This document shows positions 8,998 to 16,627 of a DNA stretch of 64,000 nucleotides, piece by piece; the stretch's first letter is position 1, and each line of letters starts with the position of its first letter. The notes beneath the pieces were generated by a model that searched no databases, was not told the DNA's origin, and worked only from the letters and a program-made list of their open reading frames with translations. The DNA is from SW132 sp038150125 (GTDB taxonomy: Bacteria; Bacteroidota; Rhodothermia; Balneolales; Balneolaceae): contig NZ_JBBVMF010000009.1 in the NCBI RefSeq assembly GCF_038150125.1, forward strand, positions 120,433-184,432. The letters are read 5' to 3'. Both the position numbers and the translations under genes were made by a program.

Positions 8998-9855
8998 TTA
9001 TTCCCCCGCAAACTCCCGGATAAACTCGTAAGTACGTTTGGGATCGCGGCCAAGGAGTTCCTTGAGGTCGTCTGATGTGTGTGCAAGCGCGCCGTTTGCT
9101 ACTGTAATGGCCGACAGTTTACTCATCGCAACCACATCATCGGGGAGCCCGGCGGCTTCCAGCCCTTCAACGAATTCATCAAGCGACACATCTTTATAGG
9201 TGATCTTCTTTCCTGATGCCAGGCTCAGCTTTTCTGCATATTCTTTCAGCGTATGGGCTTCCAGCGATGTGATTTCATACACCTGGTTTTTGTGGTCATC
9301 CGGGCTGACCAAAATATTAGCCAATGCTTCAGCCATCTCCGTGCGGTATGCAAAATTCACTTTTTCGCCGTTGGAAGGAAAAGTCCATGTCCCTGTTTCC
9401 ATCGCCTGTCCCAAGAACATCGGGAAAAACTCAGTGTAAAACGTATGCCGGTTGATCGTGTAAGATATCCCGGTGTCATTAATAGTTTTTTCTGTAGCAT
9501 GATGGTCAGCCGTCAGCGGGCTGAGTTCTTTATGTGCCTGAAGCATGCTGGTGTAGACAATGTGCTTCACTCCGGCTTTTTTTGCAGCTTCAATAACATT
9601 TTCATGCTGTTTAATTCTCTGTTCGAAACTGCTTGATGAAATCAGAAGCAACGTATCAACCCCTTCCATGGCACGGTCGAGGGTAGGTTTAGCGAGATAA
9701 TCACCTATTCGCAGCTCAACTCCTTTTTTAGCGATTTCGCTCCCTTTCTCCTCGCTTCTCACAAGCCCGGCAACTTTCTGCTCGGGGTTATTCTCCATTA
9801 GGTGATCGATTGTTGCTGATCCCAGTTCTCCGTTCGCTCCTGTAATTAAAATCAT
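8998..9855 (-). CDS. NmrA-like SDR-family NAD(P)-dependent oxidoreductase
   Basis: Atypical short-chain dehydrogenase of the NmrA/QOR2 type. The chosen Met begins directly with the first Rossmann strand, MILITGANGELGSATIDHL, containing the GxxGxxG nucleotide motif; an in-frame extension of 20 residues to 9915 has no family counterpart. Conserved later parts: GVDTLLLISSSSFEQRIKQH and a VKHIVYTSML strand. Relatives reduce quinones or sense NAD(P). 285 residues is the normal length for the QOR2 group. The physiological substrate is unknown. Confidence 0.9.
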   Translation of the reverse strand: MILITGANGELGSATIDHLMENNPEQKVAGLVRSEEKGSEIAKKGVELRIGDYLAKPTLDRAMEGVDTLLLISSSSFEQRIKQHENVIEAAKKAGVKHIVYTSMLQAHKELSPLTADHHATEKTINDTGISYTINRHTFYTEFFPMFLGQAMETGTWTFPSNGEKVNFAYRTEMAEALANILVSPDDHKNQVYEITSLEAHTLKEYAEKLSLASGKKITYKDVSLDEFVEGLEAAGLPDDVVAMSKLSAITVANGALAHTSDDLKELLGRDPKRTYEFIREFAGE

Positions 9856-10045
9856 ATCATTATTGGTTTTTGAAAGGTTCATCGGCATATTTAGAGTAAT
9901 GCCTAATTGATGCAATGTCTTTATTTTCTATACAAAAGTTGGGCTTAATTAGTTTAATAATGAACATATATTTAGTTTCATCTCTTGCGGGTTATTTGCT
10001 TTCTTTAAAAAGCGTAAACAATTGTCGATCAACAAGTATCATCAA

Positions 10046-11308
10046 ATGGATTATTCATCTCAAATCGAATTAAAACTGTTGGTGGCGCTTGCCATTGGCT
10101 TGCTGGTAGGGATCGAGAGGGGCTGGAGTGAACGTGAGGAAGATGAAGGTGAGCGAATAGCAGGAATTCGCACCTTCAGTATTATCGGGCTGCTCGGGGG
10201 CGTATGGGCAATGATGGCAGAATTCCTCGGGGACTGGATACTTGCAGTTGCTTTCCTCTCTGTCTCGGCCCTGATTATTGCTGCTCATATTCTCGATGTG
10301 AGAAGTAACCAGGACATCGGCACCACTACAGCTTTCTCTATGATGCTTACGTTTGCTCTTGCCGCCTGGGCCGTGATTGGTCAGCCGGTTATTGCCATTG
10401 CAGTGACAATCGTAGTGGTATTTCTCTTGGGATATAAGCCGGTCTTGCATCGATGGCTCAGAGTTATAGAAGAAAAAGAGCTTTATGCCGGTATAAAGCT
10501 TCTGATTATTTCGGTGGCGCTCCTGCCATTCCTGCCTGACCAGGGATACGGCCCTTATAATGCTCTGAACCCCTACTGGATATGGTGGATGGTAGTCCTC
10601 ATCAGTGGAATATCATTCGTAGGATATTTTGCTATTAAGTTTACAGGAAAGAAGAAAGGGACGTTTTTAACGGCTGTCACCGGCGGGCTGGCCTCATCAA
10701 CAGCTGTTACTTTTAGCATGGCTCAATTTGCAAAGCTTAGCAAAAAGAAACTATTTTTTATGGGCGGTATCATGATAGCATCATCTATCATGTTTATTCG
10801 TGTAGCTATAGAAGTATTTGTTGTCAATAGAGAGTTGCTTCAGCATTTATGGATACCTCTTGGCCTCATGTTTGCAGGTATACTCATTGGCGGCTATTGG
10901 TTTTTGATCAGGGGAGGGCAAGGAAAAGAGGCAGACCAACAAATTGATATTACAAATCCCTTTCAGCTTGGACTTGCTCTCCGGTTCGGAGTACTGCTGG
11001 CCCTGATTCTTCTGCTTTCTGAAGCGGTGAAGGAATGGTTCGGTGATGAAGGCATCTACTTGCTCTCTGTAGCATCCGGTTTGATGGATGTTGACGCTAT
11101 TACAGTTTCACTTTCAAAAATGGCTCAGAATGATCTGAGTGCCGAGGTGGCCTCGCTGGGAATCGTATTGGCCTCAGCCACGAACACAGTTGTTAAAGGG
11201 TTCATTTTTGCGGTAATTGCCGGCTGGAAGGATAGTTTAAAACTAATCTTGTTTTTGACAGCAGCAGTTATCCCGGGTATTTTGGCAGGTTTATACCTGA
11301 TCGTCTAA
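10046..11308 (+). CDS. MgtC/SapB family membrane protein with DUF4010 domain
   Basis: 420-residue integral membrane protein. The first part carries the MgtC/SapB signature (LLVGIERGW, then an acidic loop and GIRTFSIIGLLGG); the rest is a run of about ten hydrophobic segments matching DUF4010. MgtC-type proteins are linked to magnesium homeostasis and virulence in pathogens; the long DUF4010 form is uncharacterised. The ATG at 10046 is preferred over a TTG at 10022 because homologues begin just before the first membrane segment. It is divergent from the NmrA-like gene and followed after 170 bases by nirK. Confidence 0.9.
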   Translation: MDYSSQIELKLLVALAIGLLVGIERGWSEREEDEGERIAGIRTFSIIGLLGGVWAMMAEFLGDWILAVAFLSVSALIIAAHILDVRSNQDIGTTTAFSMMLTFALAAWAVIGQPVIAIAVTIVVVFLLGYKPVLHRWLRVIEEKELYAGIKLLIISVALLPFLPDQGYGPYNALNPYWIWWMVVLISGISFVGYFAIKFTGKKKGTFLTAVTGGLASSTAVTFSMAQFAKLSKKKLFFMGGIMIASSIMFIRVAIEVFVVNRELLQHLWIPLGLMFAGILIGGYWFLIRGGQGKEADQQIDITNPFQLGLALRFGVLLALILLLSEAVKEWFGDEGIYLLSVASGLMDVDAITVSLSKMAQNDLSAEVASLGIVLASATNTVVKGFIFAVIAGWKDSLKLILFLTAAVIPGILAGLYLIV

Positions 11309-11351
11309 TAAAATCAGCCGGTTATAAGTAGTTGGTGTGTAATGTGATATA

Positions 11352-11373
11352 TTTAAGAGTTCTTTATCTTAAA
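11352..11373. promoter_or_regulatory. Predicted operator, distal copy, upstream of nirK
   Basis: Perfect 7-base inverted repeat TTTAAGA-N8-TCTTAAA, 107 bases before the nirK ATG. It has the same AAGA-N8-TCTT geometry as the site at 11432-11452 and the site before the Rrf2 gene. Assignment to the Rrf2 regulator is inference. Confidence 0.5.
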
Positions 11374-11431
11374 TTCATATTTCACCTTTAACTTAACTCT
11401 CAAACGTGGAGATGCTGTAATGCAACTCATA

Positions 11432-11452
11432 TTAAGACAAAAGAGTCTTTTA
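11432..11452. promoter_or_regulatory. Predicted operator, proximal copy, upstream of nirK
   Basis: TTAAGACAAAAGAGTCTTTT carries AAGA-N8-TCTT and shares its first 13 bases and 18 of 21 positions with the site at 16115-16135 in front of the Rrf2-family regulator gene. It ends 27 bases before the nirK start, where a repressor would block transcription. Binding is not shown. Confidence 0.55.
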
Positions 11453-11479
11453 TATTTTAACAAAACTAAACCAATCATT

Positions 11480-12613
11480 ATGAAATCACTATATCAAATA
11501 TCTGCTCTGTTAATGACACTTATTGTGTTACTGGGCGTGGGCCAGTCTACCGTTCAGGCACAGGAATACATGATGGACGGAATGACATTCGGTATGCCTG
11601 AGGCCGTAGTCTACACAGAAGACTATGATGGACCGCCGGTTGTGGGTGACCACTTAACCCTGCTTCCCAATCTTGCTCCTCTCGAATATGAAGGAAACAA
11701 GCATCATGAAGTTCGCCTGGATGCCATGGTGCAGGAAATAGAAGTTGCCAATGGCGTAAGCTACAGGGCGTGGACGTTCGGCGGAACAGTTCCGGGACCA
11801 ACACTGCATGTACGCGAAGGCGACCGGATTACATTTACGATGAAAAACCGGTCAGATGAAGAAGTAACCATCACAGAACCGGGTAGTGAGGCAAGTCCGT
11901 TTATGCAGCAGGTGGCCGACAATAACTATATGAACGCCAAACCGGGTGTGATGCCAATGCCTCACTCTATGGACTTCCACGCGGGAACCGTTGCGAAAGA
12001 TGACAAATGGCGAACCATTGCTCCAGGTGAAACAATCCAGTTCGACTGGGTGGCAAACTACGCCGGAACCTACATCTACCACTGTGGAACCCCGAGTGTG
12101 CTCATGCACACGGCAATGGGTCAGCACGGGGTGGTTGTTGTTTCGCCAAAAGAAGGGTACCCGACCGACTATGAAGTAGATCGCGAATACGTAGTTGTGC
12201 AGTCTGAATACTATCTCAAAAAAGGTCCCAGCGAACTTTATCAGTATGATTTTGAAGCAGCTCAAAGCCGAAACCCTTCACACGTCGTATTTAATGGCCA
12301 CCAAACTATTCTTCATGATCAACCGCTTGAAGCGAATGCCGGTGAGCGTGTGAGAATTCATTTCTCAAATAACGGGCCAAGCGGAACGTCAAGTTTTCAT
12401 GTGATTGGCGCCATTTTTGATCGCGTATGGCTGGAAGGTCATCCTTATAATGAAATGCGCGGCATGCAGACAGTGCTGCTCGGAGCGTCAGGCTCTGCCA
12501 CAGTCGACTTTATTGTACCTGAGGAAGGCAAATACATCTTGATAGACCACGAGTTTGCAGATGCTGAAAAAGGAGCCACCGGTACACTGAAAGCCGGACC
12601 GCGTAAACGATAA
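11480..12613 (+). CDS. nirK: Copper-containing nitrite reductase (AniA/NirK type)
   Basis: Periplasmic trimeric enzyme reducing nitrite to nitric oxide. 377 residues from the ATG in front of a signal peptide ending at VQAQ (about 28). Two cupredoxin domains. By alignment in memory to Neisseria AniA: His162 and the pair Cys202/His210 of the type-1 copper, catalytic Asp165, type-2 copper ligands His167, His201 and His357, and catalytic His307 in SSFHVIGAIFDRVW are present. The type-1 axial Met (GMYG in AniA) is Gln215 here (GQHG). About 25 extra residues precede the first ligand block (about 130-158). Followed by a strong terminator, so it is probably transcribed alone, with nirV-like and cupredoxin genes next. 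Confidence 0.92.
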   Translation: MKSLYQISALLMTLIVLLGVGQSTVQAQEYMMDGMTFGMPEAVVYTEDYDGPPVVGDHLTLLPNLAPLEYEGNKHHEVRLDAMVQEIEVANGVSYRAWTFGGTVPGPTLHVREGDRITFTMKNRSDEEVTITEPGSEASPFMQQVADNNYMNAKPGVMPMPHSMDFHAGTVAKDDKWRTIAPGETIQFDWVANYAGTYIYHCGTPSVLMHTAMGQHGVVVVSPKEGYPTDYEVDREYVVVQSEYYLKKGPSELYQYDFEAAQSRNPSHVVFNGHQTILHDQPLEANAGERVRIHFSNNGPSGTSSFHVIGAIFDRVWLEGHPYNEMRGMQTVLLGASGSATVDFIVPEEGKYILIDHEFADAEKGATGTLKAGPRKR

Positions 12614-12626
12614 ACTAAGCTATTCC

Positions 12627-12665
12627 AATTGATGCCATCCTGGTCGATGGCATCAATTTCTTTTT
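12627..12665 (+). terminator. Rho-independent terminator after nirK
   Basis: Perfect 13-base inverted repeat AATTGATGCCATC / GATGGCATCAATT with a six-base loop, followed by a T-rich run (TTTCTTTTT). It separates nirK from the nirV-like operon. Confidence 0.9.
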
Positions 12666-12695
12666 GATCATACATCACATTTTAATTCCAAAAAA

Positions 12696-13502
12696 ATGAA
12701 ACTTTCAACCCTATCGTATCTCTTATTGCCGATTGTTGTGCTGACAGTGCTAATTACAGTTTCAGCCGGGGCACAGTCGAAAAAGGTTGAGATACCGGCA
12801 GGTTACTTTCATTCGGTACTCCCTGAAGTGGTTGGCGAGCCCGTCCGGGTAGAGTCATTTTTTATAGATGAGACGGCGGTTACATACGAAGATTACAGGA
12901 ACTTTCTGACGGATCAACCCCGATGGCGATCATCTGACATTCCGGCTATTTATGCTGGAAAGAGCTACCTGAAAAACTGGAAAAACGACTTAGACTACGG
13001 CGATAAAAAGGCCACGCAACCGGTAACAAGCGTTTCCTGGTATGCTGCAAACGCCTATTGTGGCTGGAAAGGCGGCCGGCTGCCAACACTTAATGAATGG
13101 GAGTACGCGGCACAGGCGATGGAATTTGAATCTTCGGATGATGCTGATCGGTTTAGCTCCGAGCTGATCGGGTGGTACTCGGCTGTTAACGCTAATCAAG
13201 TCAAACCGGTTGGCAGCAGTGGAATTGAAAACAAGTATGGAGTAAAAGACATGTTTGGCTTGATTATGGAGTGGGTTGAAGATTTTAAGCCGCCCGTTGC
13301 AGACGACCTGTCTCTCGATTGCGGCACCGTGGGCCGGATGCAGGGAAGCAGTACCCTGTATGGGTACGCTATGTCAATTCGGTATATCACCCGCATGAGT
13401 TTTAAGCCCATCAGTGCCACCGGTATGCTGGGTTTCAGGTGCGCATATGATACCGTCCAGAATGGAAATGAACCGGTGAATGAGAATCAATCTACAGACT
13501 AA
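12696..13502 (+). CDS. nirV: SUMF1/formylglycine-generating-enzyme-like protein (NirV-like)
   Basis: 268 residues with a signal peptide (cleavage near SAGAQS, about 27) and a SUMF1/FGE-sulfatase fold: VEIPAGYFHS, FFIDETAVTYEDYRNFL, QPVTSVSWYAANAYCGWKGGRLPTLNEWEYAA, and a terminal GFRCAYD. NirV proteins of this fold are commonly encoded next to nirK; their function is not settled. The classic FGE active-site Cys pair is not evident, so it is probably not a sulfatase-activating enzyme. It starts a tight run with the SCO1 and two cupredoxin genes. Confidence 0.85.
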   Translation: MKLSTLSYLLLPIVVLTVLITVSAGAQSKKVEIPAGYFHSVLPEVVGEPVRVESFFIDETAVTYEDYRNFLTDQPRWRSSDIPAIYAGKSYLKNWKNDLDYGDKKATQPVTSVSWYAANAYCGWKGGRLPTLNEWEYAAQAMEFESSDDADRFSSELIGWYSAVNANQVKPVGSSGIENKYGVKDMFGLIMEWVEDFKPPVADDLSLDCGTVGRMQGSSTLYGYAMSIRYITRMSFKPISATGMLGFRCAYDTVQNGNEPVNENQSTD

Positions 13503-13515
13503 GGAAGGAGCAACC

Positions 13516-14142
13516 ATGAAAAAATTGAAATATATTGCATTAACAATCGGGCTTATATGTCTGCCGATGCTTGCATCAAGCCAGCACTCAATGACAGAAG
13601 GGGAAAGTCATTCTGACCTTAAGGCTGAGCAGTCGTATAACGCAGAGTCTCTCTACCATATGCCCGCAAAATGGACGAACCAGGATGGAGAAACAATCCG
13701 GCTGGCCGATTATTCAGGCCGGCCGCTTATGCTTGTAATGTTCTACGGCCAGTGCACGGGAACTTGTCCCGTGCTTATGCAAAGAACATGGAAGCTTTAC
13801 AGCATGCTTGATAATAGGATTCGAGATCAGTTGCAGGTATTGGCCGTTAGTTTTGACACCGAAAACGATACGCCGGAGGCACTCAAAACCTACGCGGAAT
13901 ATGAACAGCTGGATATTCCCGGCTGGAATTTTGTGACAGCTCGCCATACGGATGTCCGGGAGCTTGCCATGCTGCTCGGTGTTCAGTATCGCCAGCGAAG
14001 TGACGGACACTATGAGCATTCAAATCTGATTACGGTTCTGGATGAAGAGGGTAAAATTGCTGTGAGAACAGAAGGGATCACCGGAGGGCTCGATCAGGCA
14101 GCCTCAGAAATTAAAGAGCTTATTAAGCCTGACCTGCAATGA
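13516..14142 (+). CDS. SCO1/SenC family copper-delivery protein
   Basis: 208 residues from the ATG that follows AAGGAGCAACC. N-terminal signal/anchor about 1-20, then a thioredoxin-like SCO domain with the copper-binding CxxxC (CTGTC) in MLVMFYGQCTGTCPVLM and the downstream His in HYEHSNLITVLDEEG. SCO proteins deliver copper or keep thiols reduced for copper oxidases; beside nirK and two cupredoxins it likely serves maturation of copper sites in this locus. It is 13 bases after the nirV-like gene and its stop overlaps the next start (ATGA). Confidence 0.92.
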   Translation: MKKLKYIALTIGLICLPMLASSQHSMTEGESHSDLKAEQSYNAESLYHMPAKWTNQDGETIRLADYSGRPLMLVMFYGQCTGTCPVLMQRTWKLYSMLDNRIRDQLQVLAVSFDTENDTPEALKTYAEYEQLDIPGWNFVTARHTDVRELAMLLGVQYRQRSDGHYEHSNLITVLDEEGKIAVRTEGITGGLDQAASEIKELIKPDLQ

Positions 14143-14579
14143 AAGATGAAGCTATTCATATCATCCTTTTCCTGCTGTTCATTACCGTACTTCCATTGCC
14201 AGGTTTAGGATATGAGCAGCCGGTTGATATCAAGCCTGATACCCTAACGGTACACGTACTCGGTACCGCAGAGGATTCCCGCTTTGAACCCAAATCAATA
14301 AGGGTAAAGCCCGGGGAAACGGTTCGTTTTGAGGTGAAAGAAGGCATGCACACGGTGACGGCCTACCATCCGGATAACAGACGGGATCTTAGAATTCCAA
14401 AGGACGCTCCGTCTTTCGACTCAGGCATTTTAACGGCCGGCGACACATGGTATTTGAACATCACTTATTCAGGCGAATACAACTACTTTTGCATGCCTCA
14501 TGAACGCATGGGCCATGTAGGGAAGATTATATCTAACAACACTAATTCAAACAATACATCAACAAATTATAAGAACTAA
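14139..14579 (+). CDS. Plastocyanin-like cupredoxin
   Basis: 146 residues with an N-terminal signal peptide (about 1-25). The mature part is one cupredoxin domain: KPGETVRFEV, the first copper His in EGMHTVTAYHP, and CMPHERMG near the end giving Cys, His and Met, the complete type-1 blue copper set. Probably a periplasmic electron carrier, a plausible donor to the copper nitrite reductase or an oxidase (inference from context). Its start overlaps the SCO1 stop by four bases. A low-complexity Asn/Thr/Ser tail ends the protein. Confidence 0.9.
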   Translation: MKDEAIHIILFLLFITVLPLPGLGYEQPVDIKPDTLTVHVLGTAEDSRFEPKSIRVKPGETVRFEVKEGMHTVTAYHPDNRRDLRIPKDAPSFDSGILTAGDTWYLNITYSGEYNYFCMPHERMGHVGKIISNNTNSNNTSTNYKN

Positions 14580-14591
14580 ATATTTGAACCA

Positions 14592-15059
14592 ATGAAATTA
14601 CTTATCAAAATTATAACACTTTCACTTATCACATTAACCTTTGCGCTGCCGGTATTCTCTACTGGTCTGCAGGATGATGTCCGGACAATTGAGGTTACGG
14701 GCATGGACAATCTGAAATACGATAAGACGCTGATTGAGGCTAGTCCGGGCGAGACCATCCGGCTCGTATTTAAAGTAGTAAGCAATATGCCGCCCCAGGC
14801 GATGTCTCATAACATTGCCATCCTTCCAAAAGGCATGGACACGGATGCATTTGCAATTGCATCTATGGGCGCAAGAGATAATGAATATATCGCGCCTGAC
14901 TATGAGGATCAGCTGATCGCCTACACCGAAATGATAGGCGGCGGAGAGACATCAACCGTTGAATTTACAGTTCCGGAAGAAACAGGTGACTACGATTATA
15001 TATGCACATTTCCCGGACATTATCAAGGGGGAATGGTTGGTATTCTCCGCGTAAAGTAG
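14592..15059 (+). CDS. Azurin-family cupredoxin
   Basis: 155 residues; signal peptide about 1-25. Azurin features: VTGMDNLKYDKTLIEASPGE, the first copper His in QAMSHNIAILPKG (azurins have a similar GHNWVL-type block), and CTFPGHYQGGMVG providing Cys, His and Met. Azurin is a known electron donor to copper nitrite reductases, so with nirK four genes upstream this is a strong candidate partner. It is the last gene of the nirV-like/SCO1/cupredoxin run, 12 bases after the preceding stop, and is followed by repeat-rich noncoding DNA. Confidence 0.92.
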   Translation: MKLLIKIITLSLITLTFALPVFSTGLQDDVRTIEVTGMDNLKYDKTLIEASPGETIRLVFKVVSNMPPQAMSHNIAILPKGMDTDAFAIASMGARDNEYIAPDYEDQLIAYTEMIGGGETSTVEFTVPEETGDYDYICTFPGHYQGGMVGILRVK

Positions 15060-16114
15060 AATACACAATTGACCTTTACCTGAATGCAGGTGATGCTGTG
15101 TTCCGGATTAAAACACCGATTCGAAAAACTATGATTTGGGTTGCACCAGCCGGGGGTTTTAATTTCACGCAGGCGCGAAACCAGTTGTGCGTGGACAAAC
15201 TATAAGACATGTACTTACTAAGATTAACAGTCGATTTAAGCCAGAAAAGCACTTTTAAAATCTGTCATCGGTAGCCGCTAATCTTGCCCCAAAAAAGGGC
15301 AATACCATTTGAAAAGTGACAGTATTAGGTTTCCTATGCAAGAGTACTATGTATTTCGTGAATGGAGATGTGTGTGGCGAACCGGGTAATTATTAATCTC
15401 AAAAGTACGTACTCAGATACCGAGGAATACACGGATTAGATCTTTCGTTCCCCTTCGACGGATCCATTTATTTTGCGGAATCACTCGCCTCGGGGTGCCA
15501 CTGTTATCTGCGCTACCTAACCCCACACTGCGCGCCGGCGCCAGCGGCATCCCTTTGGGACAAAACCACGGCGCTTGTCACGTAGTGATCCTTCGGGTAT
15601 GGGGCTACTGAGCTGCCGTCCCTGCCGGGACTTATTGTTTTGTTACGCGCAGGCGCCCACGCATAACCGGATGTACATTGGCAGGGGATAATTCACGTGC
15701 ATATTAAAATAAAACATCGATTTTAGCCTAAAACAGTGCTTTTTAAAAACTGTCATTGGTAGCCCCTAATGTTGCCCAAAAACCGGGCAACACCATTTTG
15801 TAGTTATAAGTATTAAATCTTCCTTCGGGGGGAGTAATTTGCCAGCTGGTGAAAAGGGGGAGGGGCGTCAAATGAGCCAGACGAGTTATTTAGATCTGTG
15901 ATTGGTAATAAGAGATCGGAGCGAAAGCGGTGAGTTCTTTTTTTATAGGCGCATTAATCCGAACGAAACGATACATATATAGTGATATCTGCTCTTTATC
16001 GGCACGATTAATGAAATGTCGATATCCAAGAGGCATTAAGGACCAAGGTTGTCTTGACCGCATCCTGAAATTTCATACACTTTCCGGGTGCACACGTCCG
16101 TTTAAAATGTTATT
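15060..16114. repeat. Intergenic repeat cluster (same families as 687-1556, inverted)
   Basis: About 1.05 kb without a convincing gene. It holds two minus-orientation copies of the GCTACCRATGACAG-core element (cores 15262-15275 and 15750-15763), each with a TTGCCC/GGGCAA hairpin, and between them the GC-rich element at about 15425-15668, inverted relative to 1065-1262. Open frames here are short and read through the repeats, so none was called. The cluster separates the copper genes from the regulator gene. Confidence 0.75.
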
Positions 16115-16135
16115 TTAAGACAAAAGACTCTCTAA
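16115..16135. promoter_or_regulatory. Predicted operator upstream of the Rrf2-family gene
   Basis: TTAAGACAAAAGACTCTCTA, almost identical to the nirK-proximal site (18 of 21 positions) and with the AAGA-N8-TCTY geometry. It ends 15 bases before the regulator's ATG, fitting autoregulation. Confidence 0.55.
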
Positions 16136-16150
16136 TTTATATTATTGAAT

Positions 16151-16612
16151 ATGCTGTTATCAAAATCATGCGTGTACGGTTTGCGGGCCGCTCTTTACCT
16201 GGCAATGAAAGACCGTAACGAATTTACTCCCATAAAAAAGTTAAGTGACAAGCTAGAAATCTCCTTCCACTTTCTAACAAAAATTTTGCAACAGCTTACG
16301 GCCGACGGCATGTTGGAATCATTTAAGGGGCCGAATGGTGGCGTAAGACTTACAAAGCCGGGAGACAAAATCGCACTTGTGGACGTAGTTTTAGCTATTG
16401 ACGGCCCGAAATTATTAACGGAATGTGCTCTTGGCCTTCCGGGGTGCGGCTTGAAGAATCCATGCCCGCTGCACGATCAATGGGCAAAAACCCGAGATAA
16501 AATTCGGGATATGCTTCAGCGTACAACCCTGGAAGATTTGGCCGAAAAAGGAAAAGCTGAAAATCTCAGGCTGACTGAAGATGGAGATTTTGAATCGTTA
16601 TTGAGAGATTAA
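16151..16612 (+). CDS. Rrf2-family Fe-S transcriptional regulator (NsrR-like)
   Basis: 153 residues from the ATG at 16151 (a TTG six bases upstream is less likely). N-terminal winged helix (YGLRAALYLAM, LEISFHFLTKILQQL, GPNGGVRL wing) followed by three Cys at about 92, 99 and 105, spaced C-x6-C-x5-C, as in NsrR and other Fe-S Rrf2 proteins. NsrR senses nitric oxide and derepresses denitrification and NO-detoxification genes. A near-identical inverted repeat lies before this gene and before nirK, supporting control of nirK (inference). It is 15 bases upstream of the hemN-type gene. Confidence 0.88.
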   Translation: MLLSKSCVYGLRAALYLAMKDRNEFTPIKKLSDKLEISFHFLTKILQQLTADGMLESFKGPNGGVRLTKPGDKIALVDVVLAIDGPKLLTECALGLPGCGLKNPCPLHDQWAKTRDKIRDMLQRTTLEDLAEKGKAENLRLTEDGDFESLLRD

Positions 16613-16627
16613 CATAGGGAGGTAATT

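Noticed and set aside
15930..16118. 62-residue open frame upstream of the Rrf2 gene
   Set aside because: No ribosome site, no family, and its end overlaps the predicted operator of the Rrf2 gene.
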